NCBI GenBank assembly: GCA_902826155.1
Contig: CADEDU010000003.1
Coordinates: 79,869 to 143,868, forward strand
Length of the DNA: 64,000 nucleotides
DNA from: an uncultured beta proteobacterium
GTDB lineage: Bacteria > Pseudomonadota > Gammaproteobacteria > Burkholderiales > SG8-39
Direction of reading: 5' to 3'
Positions 43,172 through 52,832 of the stretch are shown piece after piece; the first letter of the stretch is position 1, and every line of letters begins with the position of its first letter. The position numbers and the translations under genes were made by a program. The notes under the pieces were generated by a model. It was not told where the DNA came from. It saw only the letters and a program-made list of their open reading frames with translations, and made no database searches.

Positions 43172-44362
43172 TCACAGCCCGAGCACCGCTTGGGAAATGA
43201 TGTTGCGCTGAATCTCGTTGGAGCCGCCGTAGATCGTCGTCTTGCGGTAATTGAAGTACTGCGCGGCAAGCGGTGCCCCGTACGCCGGACCGACGCCCTC
43301 GCCGATCTGACCCTCGCCGAACGCCTCGGGCGTGAACGGCAATGCCAGCGGGCCCATCGCGTCCATCATCAACTCGGTGAGCCATTGCTGGATCTCCGAG
43401 CCTTTGATCTTGAGGAACGATGCTTCCGGACCCGGTGCCTTGCCACGGCTGGACAGCACGCGCATCAAGGTCATCTCCAGCGCGAGCAGTTCGATCTCGA
43501 CGTGCGCCACGCGCGCGGCGAATGCCGGATCTTCGATCAGCGGCCGGCCGTTCTTGGTCTGCTGCCGCGCGATGTTCTTGAGCGATACCAGCTCGCGCTT
43601 GGATGCACCCACGCCGGCGATGCCGGTGCGCTCGAACCCGAGCAGGTACTTGGCGTACGTCCAGCCCTTGCCCTCCTCGCCCACCAGATTTGTCGCGGGC
43701 ACGCGCACGTTGTCGAAAAACACCTCATTCACTTCGTGCTCTTCGTCGAGCAGGATGAGCGGCCGCACCGTCACGCCGGGCGAGCGCATGTCGATCAGCA
43801 GGAACGAGATACCCTCCTGCTTGCGGTTCTCATTACTGGTGCGCACCAGACAGAAGATCATGTCGGCGTACTGCGCGTAGGTGGTCCAGGTTTTCTGGCC
43901 GTTGATCACGTAGTGATCGCCATCGCGCACCGCACGCGTCTTCAATGACGCGAGATCGGAGCCCGAACCCGGCTCCGAGTAGCCCTGACACCACCAGTCG
44001 ACGTTGTTGCGGATGCGCGGCAGGTAGTGCTCTTTCTGCGACGGGCTGCCGAAGGCCATGATCACGTGTCCCACCATGTGCAGGCCGAACGGAATCAGCC
44101 GCGGCGTGCCTTGCGCGGCGGTTTCCTCGTCGAAGATGTGCTGGTGAGTCGGTGTCCAACCCAGTCCTCCGAACTCCTTGGGCCAGTGGCCCGCGAGCCA
44201 GCCCTTCTTCGCGAGCAGGTCCTGCCAGCGCACGAAATCGGTTTTCGACAGGCGCCGGTGATTGAGAACCTTGGCGGCGATTTCCGCGGGCAGATTGGCG
44301 CGGGTGAAGGCACGCACCTCGTCGCGAAAAGCGATTTCCTCCGGGGTGTAGCGCAGTTCCAT
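43172..44362 (-). CDS. Acyl-CoA dehydrogenase (FAD-dependent)
   Basis: A 396-residue ACAD. ATG 44362 gives MELRYTPEEIAFRDEVRAF and upstream codons lack family similarity. The FAD/substrate signatures are intact: CQGYSEPGSGSDLASL, VINGQKTWTTYAQYAD, and YGGSNEIQRNIISQ at the C-terminus. The motif and length match bacterial ACADs acting on branched, cyclic or steroid-type acyl-CoA. First gene of a minus-strand run with the partner ACAD and the CurA-like reductase; the quinone reductase gene is divergent. Confidence 0.93.
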   Translation of the reverse strand: MELRYTPEEIAFRDEVRAFTRANLPAEIAAKVLNHRRLSKTDFVRWQDLLAKKGWLAGHWPKEFGGLGWTPTHQHIFDEETAAQGTPRLIPFGLHMVGHVIMAFGSPSQKEHYLPRIRNNVDWWCQGYSEPGSGSDLASLKTRAVRDGDHYVINGQKTWTTYAQYADMIFCLVRTSNENRKQEGISFLLIDMRSPGVTVRPLILLDEEHEVNEVFFDNVRVPATNLVGEEGKGWTYAKYLLGFERTGIAGVGASKRELVSLKNIARQQTKNGRPLIEDPAFAARVAHVEIELLALEMTLMRVLSSRGKAPGPEASFLKIKGSEIQQWLTELMMDAMGPLALPFTPEAFGEGQIGEGVGPAYGAPLAAQYFNYRKTTIYGGSNEIQRNIISQAVLGL

Positions 44363-44577
44363 GGGGGTCCGACCACGGGTGGGGAGAATGGGTCGCATGG
44401 TAGCCTTCCTCACCCCCACGGGAAAGCACCGGCGCCGCTTCGAGGTGACCGAAAACGGTGCGACTGCGTCCGCCGATCGATGGCGTGCGCGACTGCGATC
44501 GATGCGCTCGTGTCCTGGAACGATTCGGCGCGCCGCGCATCGAGCCGTACCGAACAACCTGTTCTCCGGAGAGAAAC

Positions 44578-45558
44578 GTGAAAGCCCTGCTGTGCAAAGC
44601 CTATGGCGCGCCCGACTCGCTCGTGCTCGAAGACGTGCCCACGCCCAAACCCGGCCCCAATCAACTGCTCGTGTCGGTGAAAGCTGCCGGCGTGAACTTT
44701 CCCGATGTGCTGATCATCCAGGGCAAGTATCAGTACAAGCCGCAGATGCCGTTCTCGCCGGGTTCGGAAATGGCCGGCGTGATCAAGGAAGTCGGTGCGG
44801 GCGTCACCGAGTTCAAGGTCGGCGACGCGGTACAAGCGAACACGACGTACGGCAGCTTCGCCGAGGAGATGGTGATCGATGCGGCGCGCGCGACGAAGCT
44901 GCCCGCCGGTATGGATCTCACCGTCGCCGCCGCGTTCGGCCTCACCTACGGCACCTCCTACCACGCGCTCAAGGATCGCGGGCAGCTCAAGGCGGGCGAA
45001 ACGCTGCTGGTGCTCGGTGCGGCGGGTGGCGTCGGACTTGCCGCGGTCGAATTGGGCAAGCTGATGGGCGCCACCGTGATCGCCGCCGCGTCATCGGACG
45101 ACAAACTCGAGACGTGCAAACGGTTTGGCGCTGCGCACGTCATCAACTACGCATCCGAAGACTTGCGCGCGGGCATCAAGCGCATCACCGGCGGCAAGGG
45201 GATCGACGTGGTCTACGACCCGGTGGGCGGCGCGTTCGCCGAACCGGCGTTTCGCGACATGGCCTGGGGCGGGCGCTATCTGGTGGTGGGCTTCGCCGCG
45301 GGCGACATTCCGCGCCTGCCGCTGAATCTCGCGCTACTGAAAGGCGCCTCGATCGTCGGCGTGTTCTGGGGCGCATTCACCGAGAAAGAGTCCGCGGCCA
45401 ATCGCGCCAACCTGCGCCAGCTCACCGAGTGGGTGGTGGCCGGCAAGTTGAAGCCGCTGGTAAGCGCGACCTATCCGCTGGCGCGCGCCGCGCAGGCGCT
45501 GAACGACATGGCCGAGCGCAAGGTGCAGGGGAAAGTCGTTGTCGTGACGGGCGCATAG
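44578..45558 (+). CDS. NADPH:quinone oxidoreductase-like MDR protein
   Basis: A 326-residue zinc-free MDR of the quinone-reductase branch. GTG at 44578 follows GGAGAG and gives VKALLCKAYGAPDSLVLED. AAGVNFPDVLIIQGKYQYKP, PGSEMAGVI, AFGLTYGTSYHAL and VLGAAGGVGLAAVELGK are diagnostic. It is transcribed away from the acyl-CoA dehydrogenases (216-bp gap) and probably serves the same acyl or enoyl substrates as NADPH-linked reductase. Confidence 0.92.
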   Translation: MKALLCKAYGAPDSLVLEDVPTPKPGPNQLLVSVKAAGVNFPDVLIIQGKYQYKPQMPFSPGSEMAGVIKEVGAGVTEFKVGDAVQANTTYGSFAEEMVIDAARATKLPAGMDLTVAAAFGLTYGTSYHALKDRGQLKAGETLLVLGAAGGVGLAAVELGKLMGATVIAAASSDDKLETCKRFGAAHVINYASEDLRAGIKRITGGKGIDVVYDPVGGAFAEPAFRDMAWGGRYLVVGFAAGDIPRLPLNLALLKGASIVGVFWGAFTEKESAANRANLRQLTEWVVAGKLKPLVSATYPLARAAQALNDMAERKVQGKVVVVTGA

Positions 45559-45576
45559 CGCCCGGAAACTGAGGCC

Positions 45577-45721
45577 CCCTCCTTCTCTAGCGACGTGAGT
45601 CGCGCGAGAGAGGGAGGGCGGGGGGCGGGAGAGCGACCCTAATCTGCGCCGCAAACTCGGCTCCCTCCTTCTCTAGCGACTTTAGTCGCGCGAGAGAGGG
45701 AGGGCGGGGGGCGGGAGAGCG
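45577..45721. repeat. Two tandem hairpin repeats between convergent genes
   Basis: 59-bp units at 45577-45635 and 45663-45721 (period 86 bp) differ only at two loop bases. Each contains an imperfect palindrome: CTCCTTCTCTAGCGAC pairs with GTCGCGCGAGAGAGGGAG. They sit between the convergent stops at 45558 and 45726, so they could act as bidirectional terminators or mRNA stabilisers; they look like a dispersed repeat family. Confidence 0.8.
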
Positions 45722-45725
45722 CCCT

Positions 45726-46703
<978 letters not shown>

Positions 46704-46873
46704 ATGCGTGCTCCTTGTGCTGCGATTGGATCGTGTGCGAAGTGCCGGCCGAACTTACCACGACCAACGCGTCGGCCGCACCGCACGCCTGAAGCGTGCC
46801 GTCAGCGTTCGCGCGACACGCTCGGCCGGAGCCTCGGAGCGATCGCACCACGATCGGCGACCGTGCAGTGTGC

Positions 46874-46903
46874 TTGCCATGGCACGGAGGCTGGTGCTAT
46901 TTA
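46874..46903 (+). promoter_or_regulatory. Candidate promoter of the TRAP operon
   Basis: TTGCCA (46874-46879), 18-bp spacer, TATTTA (46898-46903), about 75 bp before the dctP start. The -35 is close to consensus and the -10 is weak. It lies in the 275-bp gap (46704-46978) between the divergent aldo/keto reductase and the TRAP genes; nothing else was recognised there. Confidence 0.35.
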
Positions 46904-46978
46904 GACTGCGATTAACACACCGTGCAGACGTGACTCGAGCATCCAGCGCGAGCAAGCGTGATGCAAGGAGGAGACAAC

Positions 46979-48139
46979 ATGATCCGCAGCTGCGCACTCG
47001 CATTGGGCGTCGGTACGCTCTTCGCCCTGACTTCCCTCACATCCACCGCACAAGAAAAGCGCCTGATCGAGAAGTGGCTCGACGGCGAGGTGAAGTCGAA
47101 AGCGCCCGCGGTCACGTACAGCGGGCCACCGATCCAGCTGAAGTTCTCGACGTTCCTCGCCCCGACGACGATGAACTCGGGCATCTACATGCGCGCGTTC
47201 AAGCGGCTCGAAGCAGACACCAACGGCAAGGTGCAGGTCCGGCCGTTCTGGGGCTCGACGCTTGGCAATGCGCAGCGCGGCGCGTTCGAGTCGATCGGCT
47301 CGGGCGTGGGTGATTTCGGCAACTGCTACACGCTGTTCAATCCGGGCGGGTTCACGCTGCACTTCGGTCTGCAGCTGCCGTACACGTTCGAGACCTCGAC
47401 CCAGGCGGCGATGTCGATCTACGAGTTGTATCCGAAGTACCTGCGCAAGGCCTACGAGGCGCGCGGCGTGTACCTGATGCGCGTGTCGACCACGCAGCCG
47501 CAGCACATCATCAGCTCGAAGGATCCGGTGCTGAAGATGGACGATCTGAAAGGCAAGAAGATCTGGGCGCCGGGCGGGCTGTCGCAAGAGATCGCCACCG
47601 CCATGGGAGGGGTGCCCTCGACCGTGCAATCCTCGGAGCTCTACACCGCGTTCCAGAGCGGGGTGCTCGATTTTCCGATCATGCACGATGCCGGCACCAA
47701 GCTGTTCCGGCTGATGGAGATCGCCAAGCACCGTACCGTGGCCAACCTGTGGATCAACCCCACCGAGTTCTGCATGAACAAGAACATGTGGGACAAACTC
47801 CCCAAGGACATCAAGGCGCACGTCTATCACTGGTCGCAGCTGTGGAATCTGACCGAGACCATCCTGTACTTCGACGACGAGTCGACCACCGCGCTCAAGG
47901 AAATGACCGCCAAGGGCGTGAAGTCGCACCAGATGCCGTCCGCCGAATACGAAAAGATGGTCAAGGCTTCGGAGCCCGTGACCAAGAAGTGGATCGATAG
48001 CATGGCCGCCAAAGGCGAGCCCGCACAGCAGTTCGTCACCGACATGCGTGCGGCTGCGGCCAAGTGGAAGGCGCTCAGCTTCGATCAGATCACCCAGCGC
48101 GTGCTCGACGCACCGCTGCCGGGCATCGTCGATTTCTGA
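46979..48139 (+). CDS. dctP: TRAP transporter periplasmic substrate-binding protein (DctP family)
   Basis: A 386-residue receptor. ATG 46979 follows AAGGAGGAG. It has a Sec signal (CALALGVGTLFALTSLTSTAQ), then LKFSTFLAPTTMNSGIYMRAF, and the DctP hallmark helix region KDPVLKMDDLKGKKIWAPGG with later TAFQSGVLDFPIM. A long mature N-terminal extension (EKRLIEKWLDGEVKSKAP) precedes the domain. First gene of a 46979-52190 gene run; likely ligand is an organic acid used by the downstream hydrolase and cupin. Confidence 0.92.
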   Translation: MIRSCALALGVGTLFALTSLTSTAQEKRLIEKWLDGEVKSKAPAVTYSGPPIQLKFSTFLAPTTMNSGIYMRAFKRLEADTNGKVQVRPFWGSTLGNAQRGAFESIGSGVGDFGNCYTLFNPGGFTLHFGLQLPYTFETSTQAAMSIYELYPKYLRKAYEARGVYLMRVSTTQPQHIISSKDPVLKMDDLKGKKIWAPGGLSQEIATAMGGVPSTVQSSELYTAFQSGVLDFPIMHDAGTKLFRLMEIAKHRTVANLWINPTEFCMNKNMWDKLPKDIKAHVYHWSQLWNLTETILYFDDESTTALKEMTAKGVKSHQMPSAEYEKMVKASEPVTKKWIDSMAAKGEPAQQFVTDMRAAAAKWKALSFDQITQRVLDAPLPGIVDF

Positions 48140-48189
48140 TGCCGGCGTAGCGGGAGCTGCCCGTCACCGGTTTCGGTCTCGCACCCTCG

Positions 48190-48696
48190 ATGCCATCCAA
48201 CCACGAGAGCAGCCTCGTCGCCGCCATGCGCCGGCTGTACGGTGGCGCGGCGGTCGTGCTGATTCCGCTGATGACGCTGATCATCACCGCCGACACGGTG
48301 CTGCGCTATTTCGCGTCGATGCCGCTGGTGTGGGCGCAGGACGTCGCCGGACTGCTGTTGCTGCTGGTGTTCGTGTGCGCGCTGCCCTACTCGTGGCCTG
48401 GTGGTTTTCACGTGCGCATGGACATGCTCTACAACCGCATGCCCGACTGGGGGCGCCGGGGGGTCGATGCGATAACGGCGCTTGCCGCCCTGGCTATCGG
48501 CGCGGTACTGACTCACCAGGCATTCCTGCAAACGCTCAAGGCGTTCCAGCACGGCGAGACCACGCCGGCCACCAAAGTGATGATCTGGCCGTTCGTAGCG
48601 GCCATGGCGGTGTGCGCGGCACTGTTCTGCGTCGTCATGCTGGCGCACATCGCTCGGGCGCTGCGTGGCCACGGCCGCCAGCGCGAACGGCACTGA
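48190..48696 (+). CDS. dctQ: TRAP transporter small permease (DctQ family)
   Basis: A 168-residue protein with four predicted helices, starting near VVLIPLMTLIITADTVLRYF. The motif PLVWAQDVAGLLLLLVFVC is the DctQ W-(A/S)-E/Q-E/D motif region in variant form. It has an N-terminal basic segment. It starts 50 bp after dctP and 7 bp before dctM. Confidence 0.87.
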   Translation: MPSNHESSLVAAMRRLYGGAAVVLIPLMTLIITADTVLRYFASMPLVWAQDVAGLLLLLVFVCALPYSWPGGFHVRMDMLYNRMPDWGRRGVDAITALAALAIGAVLTHQAFLQTLKAFQHGETTPATKVMIWPFVAAMAVCAALFCVVMLAHIARALRGHGRQRERH

Positions 48697-48703
48697 CCAG
48701 GCG

Positions 48704-50011
48704 ATGGATCTGCTCACGATCGGCTGGATCGGCATCATCGCGCTGGTGGTGATGATCATGATCGGCGTGCCGCTCGCCTTCGCGATCGGCATCGTCGGCG
48801 TGTTGGGCAACATCGTGGTGGCCAACTACGCGCAGACCTCGTTGCAGCTCTACCAGGTCGCGTTCACGCTCACCACCGAGTTCGTGCTGACCAGCGTGCC
48901 GCTGTTCATCTTCATGGGCCAACTCGTCTCATCGGGCGGCATCGGCAAGGATCTGTACGAGGTCGTGCACAAGTGGCTCGGACGCCTGCCCGGCGGACTG
49001 GCAGTGACCTCGGTGATCTCCTGCGCGGGATTCGGTGCGGTCACCGGCATCAGCGCCGCGGCGGTCGCGACGCTCGGCACGATAGTCATGCCCGAGATGA
49101 AGCGCTACCGCTACGACAACGGTCTGGCCGCAGGCAGCCTCGCTTCGGCCAGCACGCTCGCGATCCTGATTCCGCCGAGTCTGGCGATGGTGGTCTACGG
49201 AATCTGGACCAGCACCTCGATCGGCAAGCTGTTCATCGCCGGCATCCTGCCCGGCATCTTCGTGGCGCTGGTCTTCTGCGCGTACATCGTCGGCGCATGC
49301 GTGCTCAATCCGTCCCTTGGGCCGCGCTCGGAACACTATCCGCTGGCCGAACGCATGCAAGCGCTCGTCAAGCTGCTGCCGGTGATCGCCATCTTCTCGC
49401 TGCTGATCGGTGGTTTGTACCTCGGCTGGTTCACGCCCACCGAGGGCGCGGCATCGGGCGCATTCGCGGTGATGGTGCTGCTCGCGGTCATGCGCCGCCT
49501 GTCATGGGCGGCCATCGTCGATGCGGCGCGCCAGACCGCGCAGCTTTCGGTGATGGTGTTCGCGATCCTGATCGCGGTGGGCGTGTTCAGTCGGTTCCTC
49601 GTGCTGACCGACGTGACCGGGCAGATGGTGCAGTTCATCAACGCGTTCGGACTGAACAAGTACGTGGTGCTCACGATGATCGTCGTGCTCTATCTGATCC
49701 TGGGCATGTTCCTCGACGGCCTGGGCATGATGCTGCTCACGCTGCCGTTCGTGTTTCCGATCATCCAGGCGCTGGGGTTCGACCCGATCTGGTTCGGCGT
49801 GATCATGACGATCATGATCGAGATCGGCCTGCTCACCCCGCCGGTCGGGCTCAACTGTTATGTACTCGCGCAGATCGCACCGCATATTTCGCTGGGCGAG
49901 ATCTTCCGTGGCGTTACGCCGTTCGTGATACTCACGTTGCTGTGCGTGGCGGCGTTGACGATCTGGCCGGAGATCGCGCTGTGGCTACCGCAGCAGATGT
50001 TCGGGAAATAA
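48704..50011 (+). CDS. dctM: TRAP transporter large permease (DctM family)
   Basis: A 435-residue protein with about eleven helices. It starts DLLTIGWIGIIALVVMIMIG and keeps the DctM loops FIFMGQLVSSGGIGKDLYEV, GFGAVTGISAAAVATLGTI and LGMFLDGLGMMLLTLPFVFP. ATG 48704 is the start that leads directly into the first helix. With dctP and dctQ it completes the Na+-driven TRAP transporter. The cupin gene begins 34 bp later. Confidence 0.93.
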   Translation: MDLLTIGWIGIIALVVMIMIGVPLAFAIGIVGVLGNIVVANYAQTSLQLYQVAFTLTTEFVLTSVPLFIFMGQLVSSGGIGKDLYEVVHKWLGRLPGGLAVTSVISCAGFGAVTGISAAAVATLGTIVMPEMKRYRYDNGLAAGSLASASTLAILIPPSLAMVVYGIWTSTSIGKLFIAGILPGIFVALVFCAYIVGACVLNPSLGPRSEHYPLAERMQALVKLLPVIAIFSLLIGGLYLGWFTPTEGAASGAFAVMVLLAVMRRLSWAAIVDAARQTAQLSVMVFAILIAVGVFSRFLVLTDVTGQMVQFINAFGLNKYVVLTMIVVLYLILGMFLDGLGMMLLTLPFVFPIIQALGFDPIWFGVIMTIMIEIGLLTPPVGLNCYVLAQIAPHISLGEIFRGVTPFVILTLLCVAALTIWPEIALWLPQQMFGK

Positions 50012-50045
50012 CCAAGATTATCGAGATAACCAAGAGGAGAACCCA

Positions 50046-50390
50046 ATGGGCAGCTACTACGCCGAAGCGCGCGACCGCCTCGCAGATGTCGATGGACTCA
50101 AGGTCGGCTCGCTTGCCACTCGCACGGTGATCATCGACGACGAGTTCAAACGCGTCTCGTACTTCAAGTTCAAGCCAGGCGACGAGACCGGCTGGCACAA
50201 GCACGAGCATCCGTACTTCGTCGTGTATCTCACCGACTGCAAGCTGCTGCACATGCCGCGCAACGCACCGGAGGCGGTGATCGACCACAAGGCACGCGAG
50301 AGCCGCCACATTCCCGCCGGGGTCGAGCACCACGTGCGCAGCCTCGCCGATCACGACGTCGAGCTGCTCGAAGTCGAGTACAAAAAGTAG
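50046..50390 (+). CDS. Small cupin protein
   Basis: A 114-residue single-domain cupin. Metal-ligand pattern: GWHKHEHPYFVVYLTDC in the first motif (two His plus Glu) and GVEHHVRSLADH in the second. ATG 50046 follows AAGAGGAG. In the same run as the TRAP genes and the CocE hydrolase. It could be a dioxygenase or isomerase for the transported compound; the exact role is open. Confidence 0.88.
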   Translation: MGSYYAEARDRLADVDGLKVGSLATRTVIIDDEFKRVSYFKFKPGDETGWHKHEHPYFVVYLTDCKLLHMPRNAPEAVIDHKARESRHIPAGVEHHVRSLADHDVELLEVEYKK

Positions 50391-50426
50391 CAGCCATCGA
50401 AGCAGCAGCGATCAAAGGAGAGCGCG

Positions 50427-52190
50427 ATGCAGATGCGAAACGAGAGCAAGGCCGACTACCGGACCGAAACCCGCGACGGCATGACGATCGACTGGGACGT
50501 GCCGATCACCATGGAAGATGGCCTGGTGCTCCGGTGCGATGTCTACCGGCCGATCAAGGCGGGCAAGTACCCGGTCATCCTTTCCTACGGTCCGTATGCG
50601 AAGTGGCTGCAATTCGAGCAGATCTACAAGACCTGCTGGGACAAGATGTGCGCCGAGCATCCCGACGTGCCCGCCGGCTCGACCAACAAGTACCAGAACT
50701 GGGAGGTCGTCGACCCCGAGAAATGGGTGCCCGACGGCTACGTGTGCGTGCGCGTCGACTCGCGCGGCTGTGGCCGCTCGCCCGGCTACGTCGAGCTGTG
50801 GAGCCCGCGCGAGGCGCAGGACTTCGCGCAGTGCATCGATTGGGCGGGCGTGCAGCCGTGGAGCAACGGCAAGGTCGGTCTGAACGGCATCTCGTACTAC
50901 GCGATGAATCAGTGGCAGGTCGCCACGCTCAAGCCCAAGCACCTCGCGGCGATGTGCCAGTGGGAGGGCGCGAACGACTGGTATCGCGAGGTCAGCCACC
51001 ACGGCGGGATCCTGTGCACGTTCCTCGCCAACTGGTACGACATGCAGGTGAAGACGATCCAGTACGGATTGGGCACCAAGGGCTTTCGCAGCCCGATGAC
51101 GGGTGACTGGGTGTCGGGGCCGGAGACGCTTTCCGATGAGCAGTTGCACGCCAACCGGTTCGACTTCGGCGGCCTCGCGCTCGCGCACGAACTCGACGAC
51201 GAATTCTGGAAGTGCCGCACGCCCGATTTCTCCAAGATCACCACGCCGTTCCTGTCGACCGGCAACTGGGGCGGTCAGGGCCTGCATCCGCGCGGCAACA
51301 TCGAGGGCTACTACCTGTCGGCCTCCAAGGAGAAATGGCTGGAGATGCACGGCGACGCGCACTGGACCCATTTCTATACCGACTACGGTCTGGCGCTGCA
51401 GAAGAAGTTCTTCGCCTACTACCTCAAAGGCGAGAAGAACGGCTGGGACAAGCAGCCCAAGGTGCTGCTCAATATCCGCCATCCGGGCGAGAAGTTCGTG
51501 CAGCGCGCCGAGAACGAGTGGCCGCTCAAGCGCACCAGGTGGACCAAGTTCAATCTCGACGCGTCGACGCAGACGCTCAACGCCAAGCCGGTCAAGAACG
51601 GCTCGAAGATCACCTATCGAGGCTTGAGCGAGGGCGTGACGTTCATGCTGCCGCCGTGCGCCAAGGACACGGAGATCACCGGCCCGATCGCGGCGAAACT
51701 GTTCGTGTCGTCATCGACGGTCGATGCCGACCTGTTCCTGGTCGTGCGCGTGTTCGATCCCAACATGAAGGAAGTGACGTTCATGGGTGCGCTCGATCCG
51801 CACACGCCGGTGGCGCAAGGCTGGCTGCGCGCTTCGCACCGCAAGCTCGACCCGAAGAAATCCCTGCCGTTCCGTCCGTACCATCCGCACGACGAGAAGC
51901 AGCCGCTCAAGAAGGGGCAGGTCTACGAGCTCGACGTCGAAATCTGGCCGACCTGCATCGTCGTGCCGGCGGGCTATCGCATCGCGCTTACGGTGCGCGG
52001 CAAGGACTACACCTATCCCGGCGGTACCGGCGGCAAGCTCTCGAACATGAAGAACGAGTTCACCGGCGTGGGTCCGTTCCTGCACAACGATGCGCGCGAT
52101 CGTCCGCCGGAGATCTTCGACGGCAACGTGACGATCCACACCGGGGGCAAGAATGCGTCGTGGGTGATGTTGCCCGTAATTCCCGGTTAG
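50427..52190 (+). CDS. CocE/NonD family hydrolase (X-Pro dipeptidyl-peptidase S15 fold)
   Basis: A 587-residue alpha/beta hydrolase with the CocE-type layout: residues 25-300 form the catalytic core with SYGPYAKW, RVDSRGCGRSPG and the nucleophile elbow GLNGISYYAMNQW (Ser156), and residues 370-587 form the jelly-roll X-Pro-peptidase C-terminal domain (KLFVSSSTVDADLFLVVRVF). ATG 50427 follows AAAGGAGAG. Family members cleave cocaine-type esters, cephalosporin esters or Pro-peptides. Last gene of the TRAP-cupin run, so it may hydrolyse the imported ester or amide. Confidence 0.92.
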   Translation: MQMRNESKADYRTETRDGMTIDWDVPITMEDGLVLRCDVYRPIKAGKYPVILSYGPYAKWLQFEQIYKTCWDKMCAEHPDVPAGSTNKYQNWEVVDPEKWVPDGYVCVRVDSRGCGRSPGYVELWSPREAQDFAQCIDWAGVQPWSNGKVGLNGISYYAMNQWQVATLKPKHLAAMCQWEGANDWYREVSHHGGILCTFLANWYDMQVKTIQYGLGTKGFRSPMTGDWVSGPETLSDEQLHANRFDFGGLALAHELDDEFWKCRTPDFSKITTPFLSTGNWGGQGLHPRGNIEGYYLSASKEKWLEMHGDAHWTHFYTDYGLALQKKFFAYYLKGEKNGWDKQPKVLLNIRHPGEKFVQRAENEWPLKRTRWTKFNLDASTQTLNAKPVKNGSKITYRGLSEGVTFMLPPCAKDTEITGPIAAKLFVSSSTVDADLFLVVRVFDPNMKEVTFMGALDPHTPVAQGWLRASHRKLDPKKSLPFRPYHPHDEKQPLKKGQVYELDVEIWPTCIVVPAGYRIALTVRGKDYTYPGGTGGKLSNMKNEFTGVGPFLHNDARDRPPEIFDGNVTIHTGGKNASWVMLPVIPG

Positions 52191-52217
52191 TACGTCATCG
52201 CCTCGCGCCGACGTACT

Positions 52218-52628
52218 AACTGCGCGAATTCGAGCGAGCCGGTCGCGCACATCAGGTGCACCAAGCAACGGACGGGGCAACATCGCCAGCATGTCCGTCT
52301 TCGATGCGGTGCCGATGGCCGCGCTGTATGAATCGCATTGCACGATCTCGCGCGGCAGAGGAAGCCCGTTCGCCGTGAACATCTCCTCGAACGGTCCGAT
52401 CCCGCCGCGTTCGACGGTACCGAGGTTGAGCCAATCGGCGCCGGCCAACTCGGCAAGCGTGCGCGCATGCAGGAGCGGATGCCCCTTGCGCGCAGCGATG
52501 ATGTGACTGGGTCGATACAGCAGCCGGAACGCAAGCGCGGAATCGATCCTGTCACCGCGTGGACCGAGGGCGAAGTCCAGCGTTTCGTTGCGGACTTGCG
52601 GCGCGAGCGTGTGGGCGGCCATCTCCAC
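52218..52628 (-). pseudogene. LysR-type regulator relic (effector-binding domain only)
   Basis: Reading minus, residues such as ETLDFALGPRGDRIDSALAF, FRLLYRPSHIIAARKGHPLL, and SKTDMLAMLPRPLL match the middle of a LysR effector domain. The helix-turn-helix half and the linker are missing. The fragment ends abruptly near 52628, where a Bug receptor fragment begins on the other strand. Its C-terminal limit (about 52218) is approximate because homology fades after DRLARIR. Confidence 0.7.
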
Positions 52629-52629
52629 C

Positions 52630-52779
52630 GCCGTGGCGAGTGAAGAACTGAAGCAGGCGTTCGCGAAGATCGGCGCAGACCCGGTGGCGGGGTCGCCGGA
52701 AGTATTCGGCAAGTTGATCGGCGACGAGGTCGATCGCTGGGGCAAACTCGCCCGGGCCGCGAACATCAAGGTGCAGTAA
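52630..52779 (+). pseudogene. Bug receptor relic (C-terminal end only)
   Basis: The plus frame from about 52633 reads VASEELKQAFAKIGADPV then VFGKLIGDEVDRWGKLARAA and stops at 52779. This is the typical last 48 residues of a Bug/TctC receptor. Everything before it, including signal peptide and binding loops, is absent. It abuts the LysR relic, suggesting one deletion removed both 5' halves and the shared promoter. Confidence 0.75.
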
Positions 52780-52832
52780 CTTGCGATCCCGCAGTGCGCG
52801 AAGAGCGGCGACAACAAGACGAGCCGATCGAC

